Positions 1 through 12,380 of a stretch of 64,000 bases of DNA are shown piece by piece. This stretch comes from Xenopus tropicalis (taxonomy: Eukaryota > Chordata > Amphibia > Anura > Pipidae), in assembly GCF_000004195.4 (NCBI RefSeq), contig NC_030685.2, positions 53,396,016 through 53,460,015 on the forward strand, in the 5' to 3' direction. The stretch's first letter is position 1; each line of letters begins with the position of its first letter. The position numbers and the translations under genes were made by a program. Under the pieces are notes generated by a model that searched no databases, was not told the DNA's origin, and saw only the letters and a list, made by a program, of their open reading frames with translations.

Positions 1-143
1 ACGGCAACGACAAAGTCGTGAAAAATGTGTGCAAGATACGAAAAAGTCGTAACAGCGACAAAAAAGTCGCAAAAATACCGATCATTATGAAAAAAACGCA
101 TTCGGATGCATTCGGAGCGTTTGTGGATTAGTAAATGTGCCCC
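1..143. repeat. Right part of a PIF/Harbinger-like MITE (cut by window edge)
   Basis: This stretch is full of alternating AAAAAGTCG and CGTAAC-type words and ends in GTGGATTAGTAAATGTGCCCC. The same right end closes the element at 42378-42943, and a close variant closes the one at 33474-34000. The left end lies outside the window. Non-coding. The superfamily is inferred from the 3-bp duplications of the other two copies. Confidence 0.75.
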
Positions 144-1170
144 CACATGTTTTCTACCTTTGTGACCACCAGGGGGCATTGGTATTGCAGTGTAGAATGT
201 CTTATACCAGACAAACAATATGGCCACTAGCATCAACAAAATATATAAAAGAAAAAACAGAACCATTACACTACTGCATTCATTACATATTTTTTGTCAG
301 CTATCTATTTAATAAAAAATGCAAGCATAAGAAAATCTATAAATGAAATGCCTTGCTTTTACTTTAATGTTGGTATTATAAATATTATTATTTCAGATAT
401 GTTGTGAAATAATCTTTAGTACACTTGTTTTTGCAACATTTACATTTTGCAAATGAGCCTCGTTATTTGTATTATGCTTTACAAGAACAGAGGTGTTTCT
501 CAACACATCTAAACCTTTCGGGAGGAAAGTAAAACTGGTCCCAGGCTGACTAGCATTATAGATACAAGGTAAAAGTCCAATTAAATATGAATTAGTTTTG
601 TATTTATTTTTTCTACTAAGTTGTTTCAGCTGTGGATTCCTGGGAAAAAGCACATGGGTGAAAACACAACACGAGTTGTTGTCTTGATTACACATCCGGT
701 AAACAATAGACATGTCTCGCTCCAAGAGAAGTTTGTTCCTTCTTTTTCCTTTTTGTTATATATAATCAGCCTGTGCCTGCCTGGGAATCCCTTCAGCGGC
801 AAATAAATAAAACCAAATAATAATTCTGACTTGATTACATTTTCGGTAAACATTTGTGCCTTTATTAGATTACATTGGGATGAATTTCCACCCAATCTCT
901 TGAGAGAAACAGAACTGACATTAAACAAAGCACTTTGGAAGCAGCCAGTGTCTGTGCGCCAGACTGACAGAAATGGAACAGTTCTAGACACACGCACAGA
1001 AGCTTGGGATTGGAAACTAAATGCCTAAAGTCATTCTTATCTTTATTTCAATATTAAAGGTTAAACTAAGGGCTCAGATTTTTTTTCACTATTCTAGTAC
1101 TGAGATTAAAAAAATGTTTGAAATCTCTAGGGCTAATTTACAACTGCAGCCACATTCAGTATGAAGGCAT
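144..1170. other. Unique-looking non-coding sequence
   Basis: No convincing gene; the open frames are short and lack splice or codon support. The one small structure is an imperfect direct repeat, CTTGATTACA followed by a CGGTAAACA word, at about 683-703 and 831-851. Confidence 0.5.
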
Positions 1171-1818
1171 ACATGTATAGTTATAGAACCTTTTATCCAG
1201 AATGCTTAACACCTGAGGTTTTTCAGATAAGGAATCTTTCCAAAATTTGGGTCTCCATGCTTTAGGGGGGACATTTATCAACGTTCCACTTTGAATTGTT
1301 TTTTACAATTTGAATTTATTTGTGCAAAACACTCAAATTTGAGTTAAAAAACTTAAATGTCTGGTATTTAAGTGCAAAAAACTTGAATGTAAAAATTTGC
1401 CATCTACAAGTTTGCGAGTTTCTATGGAAGTCAAGCCATATTTTCAAACAACAATGTTTGTGAACTCTAAAAATTTTAGGCATTCAAGCTTTTTATTCAA
1501 ACAAGATTCCTTAGTTATAAATAAGCGCGCATTCAATATGCAAGTTTATTCGATTTAGAAAACAAATTTGAATTCACAATTGATAAACAAGCCTATAAGT
1601 CTACTAAAAAATCATTTAAACATTACTTAAATCCAATAAGATCATTTTGCCTTTAATAAGGATTAATTATATCTTAGTTGGGATAAAGTATAAGATACTG
1701 TTTCATTATTACAGAGAATAAGGAAATCATTTTTAAAAATTTTAAATTAAGTCAATGGGAGATGGCCATTCTGTCCTTCTGAGCTTTCTGGGTAATGGGT
1801 TTCCAGATAATGGACCCT
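1171..1818 (+). repeat. TA-flanked MITE (GGTATAGGACCC family), interrupted copy
   Basis: Degenerate copy of the family whose clean copy is 24822-25149. It begins near TATAGAACCTTTTATCCAG and resumes after a nested insertion with GTCTACTAAAAAATCATTT, ending near GGTTTCCAGATAATGGACC. The insertion sits at 1265-1595 between CTCCATGCTTTA and TAAGTCTACT. Terminal repeats are worn. Confidence 0.7.
1265..1595. repeat. MITE nested in the preceding element
   Basis: The ends are partly inverted: GGGGACATTTATCAA on the left and TTGATAAACAAGCCT on the right. The interior is rich in CAAATTTG and TTGAATTT words. The flanks read TTA on the left and TAA on the right, compatible with a 3-bp TWA target of PIF/Harbinger type that has since diverged. 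Non-coding. Confidence 0.6.
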
Positions 1819-3866
1819 GGAATTGCTCCTAAACATGCTCCTTGTACTGTAATGTACTGTCATTTCTGCCAGGGGCCATTGTGCCGGTTCAGTCTATTTG
1901 GATGAAGTGCACTATTGAAACACTTTTGAACCCTGGAGCTACGGCTGCTTCTGCATTGCACTTGAGGTTGGGGAGTCACCACTGAAAGACTGTGCCATCC
2001 ACATTTTTAGAATAAATGCAGTAGGGTTTTTTCCCAAAAATGACATGTGCTTCTCCTACCTTTTTAATATGCTGTGATGCTGCCATAGAACAACCAGGAA
2101 GTTGCTTCACCCTGACAACAGAAGAGCTGTTTGAAATGAATGATGTTCATTACGTTGGTTAAAGTGGACACTCCATGACTTTGGTGTGGTTTATTTACAT
2201 ATTGATTGTACATATTTGTATATATTTTGTCAGTGATTCTGCAATAGCAAGGCCGCTCATCCATGTAAATCTCAGACACACCGGCATATGAATACTTGAA
2301 CTGGTGCTTAAATTACCTGGTTGCTAGTGTGGTTTGTGGGTGATTCATTAGTTGCAAATACGATCACTTATTGATACCACTTGCTGTAGGAACTCAAACA
2401 TCAATAGGCTGGGGTTTATAAGAGGACGAACAATGGAAGGAATTTATAAACAATCAATAAAGTTTAGTTCAAGACCTTATAGGAGCTATAGAGATGGATC
2501 AATTTCTGTACAGATTGATACCAATGAAAAATTAAGGAATGGGGGGAGGTTCATCAACATATTACAGAATTAAATAAGAAACTCCTAAACAGAGATTTCA
2601 GAAACAGATACCCAGACACATGCTACACCAGGGAAGCAGAGGAAACTTGGGTAGAAATATAGATTCGGAAGTGGTAAGAATGGTTTGTGAGTTTTATATA
2701 TATAAAGTAGGTGCATTTTGTTATGGTCACAGGCTCATTTTTTTAATGGACTACAATTTACAGATGGTCTTGCAATGGTTTAAGATGACCAAAAACTGGG
2801 GTATTAAGGCTACATAAAAAATACAATATGGAATGAGAAATGGGGGTGGAGTTGTGGCATGAAATTAACACAATTGAAAAGAAGGATGATTTGTTGTTTG
2901 GTCATTTGAAGTGTTTATTCATCCTGAATTCATCAAGATCTGTACTTTGCAAGAAGATATTGATTTCTGGGTCTTGTATGACACATATGATGCAGATAGT
3001 GTGTTGGTTCTGCAATAAGAGTGTTGGTTTTGCAGTAAGTATAGGGTCAGCCATACAAATTCATATGGGTTGTTTACAAGTTAGGGGTCTGCATGCCACA
3101 TACAGTACTTTGGAATGTTTTGCTAATTGGGAAACTGTTTAGAAGATCACTGCCATTGACATTTATGTTTTATCTTTGTACCTTAGAATATGTGAGAAAT
3201 AAGATGCTTTAAAGTGGGGTCACTATCAATGCAAAATGTAAAAATCCTAAAATGAAAGCACACAAGCAATGACAAATGCCATGCTAGGGAAGGAAATCGG
3301 CGAAAAACTAGAAAGCACCTCTTACAGAGCACTGTATTTCGAAAAGAAAGGTATGTGGGGATTAAAAGAAAGGAAAGAAGAAAAGCAGGGGGCAGTAAAG
3401 ACTGAGGAAAGAACATGGAGGATATATAATAAAAGGAAATATATACTGTAAGAATCAAATATGTAGAAATGTTCAGTGATAAATGATCCACATTGTAGGT
3501 GGTAAAGAATGAAAGAAAACCTATAAGGTATAGGTATGGAAGGATGTATAGTGGAATGAACCAGATGTAAAGCACACAATAGTAAGAAAACTGGGAGCAT
3601 GAAAGGAAATAAAGTTGGAGGGAATGCCAGGGGATGAATCAATGAAACTGTAATTAATTACTTTGTAGGGAATGTAAAGGAAGGGACAAAGAAAAAAAAT
3701 GCACAGGGAAGAACATGTTAAAAGATGATTGGGACATATGTGGAAATTAAATATGAGAACCATTTACTTCCTAAAATACATAAAATCATGAATCATGAAC
3801 CTACTTAACTAATTGTTTTAAAGATTTTGGGGAACTTTGTCAACAGTTTGTGTAACAGCATATAAT
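1819..3866. other. Unique-looking non-coding sequence
   Basis: Nothing recognisable as a gene. The minus-strand frames between 3183 and 3763 are rich in Ser, Phe, Leu and Tyr only because the plus strand is purine-rich there (many GGAAAG and GAAAG words). Confidence 0.5.
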
Positions 3867-4102
3867 TAGTGATGAGTGAATCTGTTCCGTTTCTCTTTGC
3901 CAGAAAATTTGCAAAACGCAACCTTTTTTGCAACAAACGCAACTTTTTTGACATGACTGTGACTTTTGTTGGTGCAACCGCAACTTTTTCTGAAGTGACT
4001 GCGAATTTTCCACGGCAACATTTTGCGGAAAACAATTGCAGTTGAAGAAATGCGGAATTTTGCTGCGAATCCATGCCTGGTGAATAAATTCGCTCATCAC
4101 TA
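3867..4102. repeat. hAT-type MITE with perfect 8-bp duplication
   Basis: The ends are TAGTGATGAGTGAATC and its approximate inverse GAATAAATTCGCTCATCACTA. Flanks are identical 8-mers CATATAAT at 3859-3866 and 4103-4110, as expected for a hAT insertion. The interior is non-coding and rich in GCAAC and TTTTT words. Relatives lie at 4757, 14902, 21401, 21780 and 50480. Confidence 0.9.
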
Positions 4103-4756
4103 CATATAATATACTGGCTGATTCTTTGCTAGAAGTGTTATTATTGTTCTAGAGTTGGAATGTTAACTTAGGTTCTTCTAGTTCCTTGCTATTTTGTCAC
4201 AATGCTGCAAGGTTGTTTACTTTAGCTTCTTCACAAAAGATAATCCAACTAAATTACATTAATTATAAACCAATATGCTCTGTTTAATTCCCATGCGAGT
4301 CCAACCTTGCAATGAGCATCTGCTCTCTTTTTCTGCATTTGGGTTTCGAGAACACGATTCACAACAATGCTCAATCTATAATTAACAGCTGAATTAAAGA
4401 TGCAGAATCCCTTCTAGCAAACTCTTTAACCCACATTGTGCCAGAGGGACAGAGCTGCCTGTTGTAAAGACAGAGGAAATTAAACGTGCTTTCATTGACT
4501 ATTATCTTTATCACTTGAAGGGACATATTACAGGAGAATATGCTGATGCTAATTTTAGGGGCAAATGGATTGAGAAAAATGTTTATTAGAAAAAGGTCAA
4601 GATTTAAGTAGAGTAGACAGACCTTATATGGATCTTATACCCGTTGCCTCTAGGTCTTGCTAAACTGCAGTTCTCTTCATCCTGGAAAAGCCCTTTCTGA
4701 TATAGGGATTGCCCTGGATATCACTTCCCTATCAATTTTTTGTAATGGAAACAGAC
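4103..4756. other. Unique-looking non-coding sequence
   Basis: No gene or repeat recognised between the two hAT MITE copies. Confidence 0.5.
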
Positions 4757-4941
4757 TAGCGATGAGCGAATCTGTCCCATTTTGCTTCACCGAAAAATTC
4801 ACAAACTATGTAAAAATTAGCATAACGGTGAAAAATTTGTGAAATTCGGGTGCCGCGCTACTTTTGTAAGTTTTGTATACAATTCGGCAATGGCGAAATG
4901 TGGAAATTCACTGCAAATCCATGCCTGGTGAAAAAATTTGC
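4757..4941. repeat. hAT-type MITE, right end lost
   Basis: Starts with TAGCGATGAGCGAATC, the same end as the element at 3867, and runs to the internal phrase AAATCCATGCCTGGTG. It then stops before the expected CGCTCATCACTA terminus, so the right tip is deleted or diverged and no target duplication can be read. Confidence 0.75.
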
Positions 4942-7655
4942 ATTAGCTGGATTAGATGGAGAAAAATGTTTTTGAAATGCTGACCCACACACCTACCTTC
5001 AGTTTGCTAGATGGATGAAGACAGTATAGGATGGATTGTTTTTCCTATTATTTAAGTGTGCTACTGTGTAAGCCCTTTTGTAGTCACACTTCCAAAGATC
5101 TTAAATAGCAAAAGAGTTATAGGAGAATTACATCTTATCTGCAGTGCATTATTAGGGATGATTTGAAATGCTTGTAGTTAGGGACAGTTTTAGATCATTG
5201 CATCAAAACGTATAATCAATATCAAAAGGTTTGTCAGAAGAAGACTAAAATCCTAAAGCTGGCCATAAATGTTCAGATAAGTTCTGGGTCATGTTGGGAG
5301 AAGGGGTTAACATTTACTACCAAATAAAGCCTCCTGTAAGCTGATAGTGTGCATAGAGGCTGCCTATAGCCAATCTTAGCCCTTATTTGGCACCTCCATG
5401 AACTTACAATGGGTCAGATAACCTACCAAAAATGTAGTGGCCTGAAAAGTTATGAATGAACCCCTAAACAATGTTTTTTTACTTTTATTGACATGAGTGA
5501 GGCAATGCATGCAGAAAGGTCCTATTTAGCTGTGCAGGTATGGAATATGAAATTCTTATATCTTTCTATAATAGTTTTGTACACTGTGACCAGTAGCAGT
5601 CATCTCTTCATAAAGATGTATAATTAATTCATCACAAACAGAACATTGAATTTTACAATAAGCAAATTACACAGTAAATAAAGTAAAAACATTTCATTTC
5701 AGTAGCAATAGGTGAGCACTTGCCAGACCTATTAATTAAGTAAGATCTTTACAAGAACAGAAAGCTTCCGACAAGGCAGCCGCATGAAGATTAATTTCAG
5801 ATTATGCATTCAAATTGCCTTATTTACCTTTAACGTTTTCAATTTTCTCCTACCTGTCTATTTATTTTATCTTCTGAATGGCCTTCACCGCAAAACAGAT
5901 CGAGGTGTGATATCCTAATATGTTACTATGGGAACAGATTTCACACCAAAGATACATTTAATGCTGGGTCACAGCTCTTTCTTCTTTTCAGGGGACAAGT
6001 CGGACGCTATCCCTCCATAGATCTACATTCCTTTCAGTCCTAACAAAACAGGAACATACATTATCTGCTGAAAAAAATGGTGTGTACTCAGAAGTGAATT
6101 TTAACAGTAGCAGCTGACAATGCTTCTGTTATCTGCTTAATTTCATTAATGCTTAATATATGACTCTCTGAAGAGACAGTTGACATTCAAAGATCTAGTA
6201 AGTGCTCTGTGTGGCCTTGAGAGACAAACACTTTCATTTTCAGCTGTTCCAGGTAGTATCAGAATAACATTGAAATGGATGCCTTTCAACAAAATTTATC
6301 ATTCATTGGAAAGTGCAGGTTTGAGAGAAGTAAACTTTTTTGGCTCACACAGATTTGTAGTAAAATTAACATTGAGTGACAAAACATTTTTCCGAATCTG
6401 TGCTAGTATTTCGCCATGTATTTTGTTTCACATGGTACAAAATTTAGTTTTTCTCGTGCAGTAAAAAAGATCTGGTAAAAGATGGATCAAAGTTAACTGC
6501 TGATTGGCTCCTACGGGCAACTGCACTCATGCAATTTGGCAAGTTTGTAAATTAACCTGCTAACAGCCACACTGAAAATCAACACATGCTAGGCGGGCCC
6601 CATTATGTAGAGAAATAAGGATTAGAGGAATGGCATCTCAAGATGTGCCCACACCATATAGTCTTTATCAGAGTGGGGCAGTAGTATTTGCTGTAAGTCT
6701 GGAAGTCCCCAACATCCACCACATAAAGTGGTACTTCAAGGCTTAGGGTATCTTGTGAGTGTCCGACAGCAAATTCCCTCCCAATGAAAGCCAGCTGTTA
6801 AAGAGTCTGTCAGGGCTGGAACTAGGGGTAGGCATAAGAAGGAAAATTCCTGGGGAGCAACAATAGTGGGGTGTTAGGACCCCAAGGCATGCATGCTGGA
6901 CTTTTTGTTTACTTGTTCTAGAAGCAGGAGACATCTTTTCAGTTTGATTATCTAGGAGAGGGGAAAGGAGGTGTAAGTTATACCCACAATGATCATTAAG
7001 GTTTGTAACAAAAAATCCCAAATCTCTGTACATCCATTGGCTTATCAGACAAGCATGCAATGCAACTTGATTTACACCTTGCACCTTGTCATAAACATCT
7101 ACCTGTCTCCTCAATGATACTGCATCTGATAAAGCTAAATCATCTGGGGTGGCATCCAAGGTTGTGACTAAATTGGATATTGCAGACTGCAGAAAGAATA
7201 ATAGAAACTATATCTGGAGACCCATGCATAAAGCTGAGCTTAGTCCAATTAACTACTACAGTACTGAGATGACATACTGTATGCATGCTACAGAGAGGCT
7301 AAATACGTGGCATAAATGAAAACAGCTCAGAAGAAGAGGGGCAAGTTTTAACCAAAAACATCTAAGGTACGTTGCATTTCTATTGCATTAGAAGCATGAT
7401 AAGTTCACTAGTATAGTATTAGTATATTAGTACAGGTTTTGATGCAGAACCCTGGGAAAAGCCAGTATAGCACACAGATGGCTTCAAAAGAGCAAGTCCA
7501 TGAGCCATACTTATTGCCAATAAGATAAAATTTAGAATTATTATTAGCAAATTGATGAAGCTGCTAATAGTTGCACAGTAGGCTCACATTGCATCCAAAT
7601 ACTATCAGGTGTATGTAGCAACAGAAACCCAGTCCATCTCGTGAGACCACAGCAA
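4942..7655. other. Mostly unique non-coding sequence with minor repeat scraps
   Basis: No gene supported. A short scrap near 5265 (AAAGCTGGCCATAAATG) resembles the terminus of the family at 27318. The stretch GGCTGGAACTAGGGGTAGGCA near 6815 looks like a dispersed frog repeat. A minus-strand open frame of about 157 codons (about 6743-7213) runs into that repeat and is treated as fortuitous. Confidence 0.45.
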
Positions 7656-7860
7656 GTCAGACTAATTTGGCTGTCTTTAGTTACAGTGGGAAAATCTCCC
7701 ATCTTGATAACAGTCATAGGCTAGGCTAGGGTCACATGGAATACCTTTTGCAATTTATGGCTTTTAAGTCAGACTAATTTGGCTGTATTTTTAATCACAG
7801 TGGGAAAATCTCCCATCTTGATAGCAGTCATAAGCTAGGCTAGGGTAATATGCAATTTAT
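7656..7860 (+). repeat. Tandem duplication, unit 112 bp
   Basis: GTCAGACTAATTTGGCTGT begins at 7656 and again at 7768. Both copies continue through GTGGGAAAATCTCCCATCTT and a CATA(G/A)GCTAGGCTAGGGT phrase. The second copy is slightly shorter and shows scattered substitutions, so this is an older segmental tandem duplication. Non-coding. Confidence 0.85.
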
Positions 7861-9542
7861 ACCACGACCCTAGCTAACAGTAGAGAGAGGTAGATGATAG
7901 TGTGACCTACAACACTTGGTAACATTGTCAAATACACTCAGTTGTCCCTCATAAGATCCAACATACACAATGTGGCTTACAACCATCTGGGTTAGCAATA
8001 CACATGATCATACAAAGACACTGCCTATGTGTTACTAAGTAAACTTTAAATACAACTGACTCTGCAGGATGGTCATTTTGAGCTCAAATACCAGCCACTC
8101 ATGCCCACAAGGCACCATCCATATGTATAAGACAGCAGTACTCTCTTACTCCTTAAAAAAATAAGGAAGGCTATGTAGTGCCACATTGGGCATCTAATGT
8201 CACCCATGAAATTCCTTTATTCTTTACTACAATCACTAACTGGGGGTTACACCACCACAGGATAGGCACTTAGCATTATTACAGCTGCTCTGTATTATTA
8301 GCTGTTCATAAGTCACTATTATGGATGACTTCAGTTTGCTTTCCCCATGTGCTATACTGCCCCCAGGCTCATGTACGACATGGATGATCCTGTCCCTTCA
8401 TAATTCTTTCAGCCTTAGCCCCTGTATTTAACTTGTACAAGAAAGGGGTTGAAACTACAACAGCATTACAGTTTCATCACTTGAAATCAGGCTTTTATGG
8501 AGGTGGGCTTCAGAAAGAACCAGAATAAGAGGACATAGACTGAATACATAAGCACAACTGAACAGGGAAAGTTTCGGATTAACTGTGGTTATCATGATAG
8601 GTGACATGAGCAGAGGTAGATGATCCATCACACAAGTTTGGCCTGGAACAGACATGTGCAAGGAAGAGACATAGACAGAAAAAGGGAGAGAGGTAGAGAA
8701 GAAGAGAATAATGAGAGGAAAGAGAATTACTTAGCACCAAAACACATTCATGTAATCACCCCATGACCATGGCATGCAGGGCTCCATGATTTAAAACATA
8801 CTTAATAGAAGGAGTTCCCTGGAACAGGTGGGGTCACATTGGCACTGAAAGGATTACAGGGGTAAGGACAGTCATAGGAAAGACATTAACATGCTGTTTT
8901 CATCCAGCACATCAGGGACCTGCAGATACAGTAAGCCTTACGGGTGAAGGTTTGGAGTGACAGCAAAACATCAATACTGACTTGCAGTTTATTTTCCTTG
9001 ATTTTTTTTACATTCATTTTAGAAAATATTTAACTAATGAGCCCAGCTTGGGTGTATTTCCCAATCTTTGACCATCGGTTACACATGTGAGTTGCCATTA
9101 CACAACCACAGATGGCCTTTATGCTACACACCACTGAGTGTCCCAGTCATTCAGCCAGTTATTATCTTATGTATTGCTGTGTTTTAAGCAACAGTTTGAA
9201 AGCAGCATTTGCTGAACTCCTGGTTGTTTCTGTTTAAACAATGTTGCAAAGGTCAGTCTCCTCCAGCAAGGCAGGTCTGTCAGTCTGTTGCCTTGTGTTA
9301 CCTTGCTTATAATAGCAGTTATATATACAAATAACTCGAAAACCATTACAAATTTGTAATGAATGTGTATTGAAAAGTTGCTTAGAATTTCTTCTATTAG
9401 GCAAAAAGATTATATTCTGAGTTGACTTTTCTTTAATACTTTTTTACTTTTGAATATAAAACAATTCAACTCGGCACAATACCATATGTTTTACTGTCTT
9501 CTCTTTATATTTCAATTTTTTTTTTACGTAAACATTCAGATA
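7861..9542. other. Unique-looking non-coding sequence
   Basis: No gene, RNA gene or clear transposon end recognised. Confidence 0.5.
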
Positions 9543-10387
9543 CAGGTATAGGACCCATTATCCAGAATGCTCGGGACACTGGGTTTTCCGGATAAGGGGT
9601 CTTTCTGTAATTTGGATCTCCATATCTTAAAGGAGACATATCCTATAAAAATTATAAATGTACCAATGAATTATACTCCTCTAGATATAGAAGGAATGTG
9701 CTTAAAAAAGTTGTGTTTCTGACTGATTTATTGAGAAATTCGCCCAAACCCTACTAGCCCCGCCCATCCGTTCCACTTCCTGCTGGCTGAATTCTCTGGA
9801 TGAGCTGGGGAGCCGGCGGCCCTCCGTACCCTGCACTTTAGGATAGGAACCAATCAGCAGCTAGGCTGACCTGATAGGGAACTGAAGCCTGTCTTTGCTT
9901 GTGTGAGTGCAGGGCTGTGATTGGTTCTCCCCCTCCTACTGTGCTTCTGGCAGGGACCGTTAGGACACGCCCACTCTCCATTTCAAACTCGGGCAGAGAA
10001 GTGATAGGATCTATAGGGAGCTCCAATAAAGGGGCCATTGTTACAGATAGGGTTAATGTTTAGCCCAAAGGGAAACCAGCACCGGATATTATTCATAATT
10101 GCCTACAGGGTTAGGGGTTTCCCATTTATCCAATATTTCTCCTTTAAGTCTACTAAAAGATTATTCAAATATTAAATATACCCAATAGGATTGTTTTGGC
10201 TCCAATAAGGATTAATTATATCTTAGTTCGGATCAAGTACAAAGTGTTGTTTTATTATTACAGAGAAACATGAAATCATTTTTAAAAATGAGAATTATTT
10301 GATTATAATTGAGTCTATGGGAGAAGGCCTTCCCGTAATTCGGAACTTTCTGGATAATGGGTTTCCGGATAACAGATCCTATACCTG
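9543..10387 (+). repeat. TA-flanked MITE (GGTATAGGACCC family) carrying a nested T2 MITE
   Basis: Left end CAGGTATAGGACCCATTATC and right end GGATCCTATACCTG-like are inverted, flanked by TA at 9541-9542 and 10388-10389. The element is split by a TTAA-flanked MITE (9627-10147). Without the insert it is about 328 bp, matching the clean copy at 24822. TA duplications suggest a Tc1/mariner-type mobiliser, but no autonomous partner is present here. Confidence 0.85.
9627..10147. repeat. T2-type (TTAA) MITE nested inside the 9543 element
   Basis: Left TTAAAGGAGACATAT and right ATATTTCTCCTTTAA are inverted repeats bounded by TTAA (9627-9630 and 10144-10147). T2-type frog MITEs start TTAAAGGRG and duplicate TTAA. 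The interior is GC-richer than its surroundings but has no usable gene; the short minus-strand frame here has no support. Confidence 0.85.
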
Positions 10388-10695
10388 TACATATCAGAAT
10401 CTTAATAAAGGTTAATAGAGAAATCAATACAATGGATTTGCATGAATAAGAAAATAGATTAACAGTCAATAGGACAAGTCAATCCAGAACATAATGCTGT
10501 AACCCCATGGTCAAAAATAACTGCTCTGTTTTTTCAGACTTCTATATTTAAATCTGATTGCTTCCTGGAGACAAAAAGATTTCAAATTTAAAGAAATATC
10601 TTTCAAAACAGGAGATTCTTTTTTAATCCAAAACCCAAAATATACATTTCTGAGCAGCATAATTTACCATATTTGCTAAAACAATTTTCCTTAGA
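10388..10695. other. Unique-looking non-coding sequence
   Basis: Nothing recognised. Confidence 0.5.
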
Positions 10696-10703
10696 ATCTA
10701 GGT

Positions 10704-10890
10704 CAGGGGTCTCAAACTCGCGGCCTGCGGGCCATTTGCGGCCCTCGGTACAATATTTTGTGGCCCGCACCAACGCCTTCTCAAAAGCAATGAATGGATC
10801 GCGATTTTTTTGTGAAATCCCTTATGCGGCCCCGCCTCATCCTGACTTTGCCTCCTGCGGCCCCCAGGTAAATTGAGTTTGAGCCCCCTG
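10704..10890. repeat. Short hAT-type MITE, perfect 8-bp duplication
   Basis: Ends CAGGGGTCTCAAACTC and GAGTTTGAGCCCCCTG are inverted (15 of 16). Identical 8-mers ATCTAGGT lie at 10696-10703 and 10891-10898. The 187-bp body is strikingly GC-rich (CGCGGCCTGCGGGCC) for this AT-rich neighbourhood. Intact duplications suggest limited decay since insertion. Non-coding; the open frame across it is incidental. Confidence 0.92.
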
Positions 10891-10898
10891 ATCTAGGT

Positions 10899-12284
10899 CA
10901 AGCCTAAATCCACTAATGAAATCTAATAAAGCAAATTGTGGGAAATTTTTCATATTAAATTGGCTTATTTGTTTGTAGATATAATTCAAATTCTATCTCT
11001 CTCTCTATTTTTTTTTTTTTTTAAAAAGGACTTATTTAACTTTTTAAATAGCATTTTGAAAGTAGTAGAAACTAACAAACTTTGCCCTTTATTCAAAGGA
11101 TTATATGCATTAAAAAGCTGTGATTTGCATATATTAGAAGAATAGGCAAGAACTGACAGATGAAATTCAATGTGGGTGAATGCAAGACTAACATAATGTA
11201 CAGTTAATCTTTCAAATATCAGTAGACGAGATAAAGCAGCAAGGTCCTGTGCGAGGCTGTTGGAAAAATATACTAAATATTGTATTTCATAAATAGGAAC
11301 CTTCAAAAATATATGATTAATTTTCAAATAATACATGGAACGTCAGTACTGGTAACACTCAAAGGAACTTTTTATTTGCAGAAAAAAGGCCATACTTGTA
11401 GAAGTTTTAAAGGGAAATACCCCCCCCCCCCCCCCCCATTATTACATGAAATTATGCAATTAGTCTTAATGTTATTTTTTTACACAGACATACTTGATTT
11501 CACAGAATGATTGAAAACCATGTTACTGGCAAGGTTACACTGCTCTGATGGTCTAAGTGGGGTTGGGATTGTAAAGAGATGAAATAATGCATTCTTGGTG
11601 AGTGTTGGATTGATCTGTGGGGCTAAGTGATGATAAGTGATACCTGCAGCACAGAATATCATGGTTTGCTTTCAGTATGTGGAATCCAGTATGTCTGTGC
11701 AAAGAAATATACATGTTATACAATTTAATATACTCTGCATTTTACAAACAATAGTATGTTGAGGGTTATGAATCCAGAAAGAAATGTTATTGCCATAGTG
11801 GGGTCAGGAAATAATACAATTTCCATCTTGTGACTAAATCGTACTTTTCTTTTTTTCCCTCTGAATCTAAATCAGTAAATATAATTGTGTTTGAAATTTG
11901 GAACTTGGTGCCCTTTGTGACATCAGCTTCACAGTGAAAGCTAACTGCTGATTGGCCTATGTAACCACAGAGGTGTAAACTTTTATTATCCCTTGGCTCA
12001 GTTTTTGTAACATGACACAGCTTTTCCACTTCCACGAATTGTGATCTCTGCAGCATTTTGCACCTTGCTGAGCCATAACACGCCATTAAAGCCTGCTCCA
12101 GTTTTATTCCACCTTTAGGGTTAAATGTAAAAGAACTATTGTATACCTTACTATTCCTCTCCATTGTTAACCAGCTTACACCACATAATTATTTACTTAT
12201 TTTTTATTCTGCTTTTAATAAATATATTTGATATTATTTTAATAATATCTATTTATGGATCTCTAATATTTTAAATGTTTTATG
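10899..12284. other. Unique-looking non-coding sequence with homopolymers
   Basis: Contains a CT run joined to a T tract near 10995-11022 and a long C tract at 11420-11437. No gene recognised. Confidence 0.5.
11420..11437 (+). repeat. Poly-C tract (18 C)
   Basis: Uninterrupted run of about 18 cytosines directly after AGGGAAATA. Expected to be length-variable and hard to sequence accurately; the complementary G run could form a quadruplex. Confidence 0.95.
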
Positions 12285-12380
12285 TTGTGCCCAACACAAG
12301 GTTATTAAATGACAATTTACATTCAGACAATCAAAGATAGGAAGTAAAAGGGCCCTGCTTACAAGGGCTTACACTCTAAT
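12285..12380 (-). repeat. L2-like LINE 3' fragment, inverted
   Basis: Read on the minus strand, GTGTAAGCCCTTGTAAGCAGGGCCC resembles the L2 3' phrase GTAAGCTCTTTTGGGCAGGGCCC seen near 19805-19830. No coding part remains. Confidence 0.5.

Noticed and set aside
3183..3763. Three overlapping hydrophobic minus-strand frames
   Set aside because: Consequence of a purine-rich plus strand; mutually overlapping in different frames and without conserved motifs.
6743..7213. Minus-strand open frame of about 157 codons, at first sight like a fossil retroelement protein
   Set aside because: Its C-terminal part reads through what looks like a dispersed non-coding repeat near 6815-6880, it shows no recognised motif, and its first codon is not ATG.
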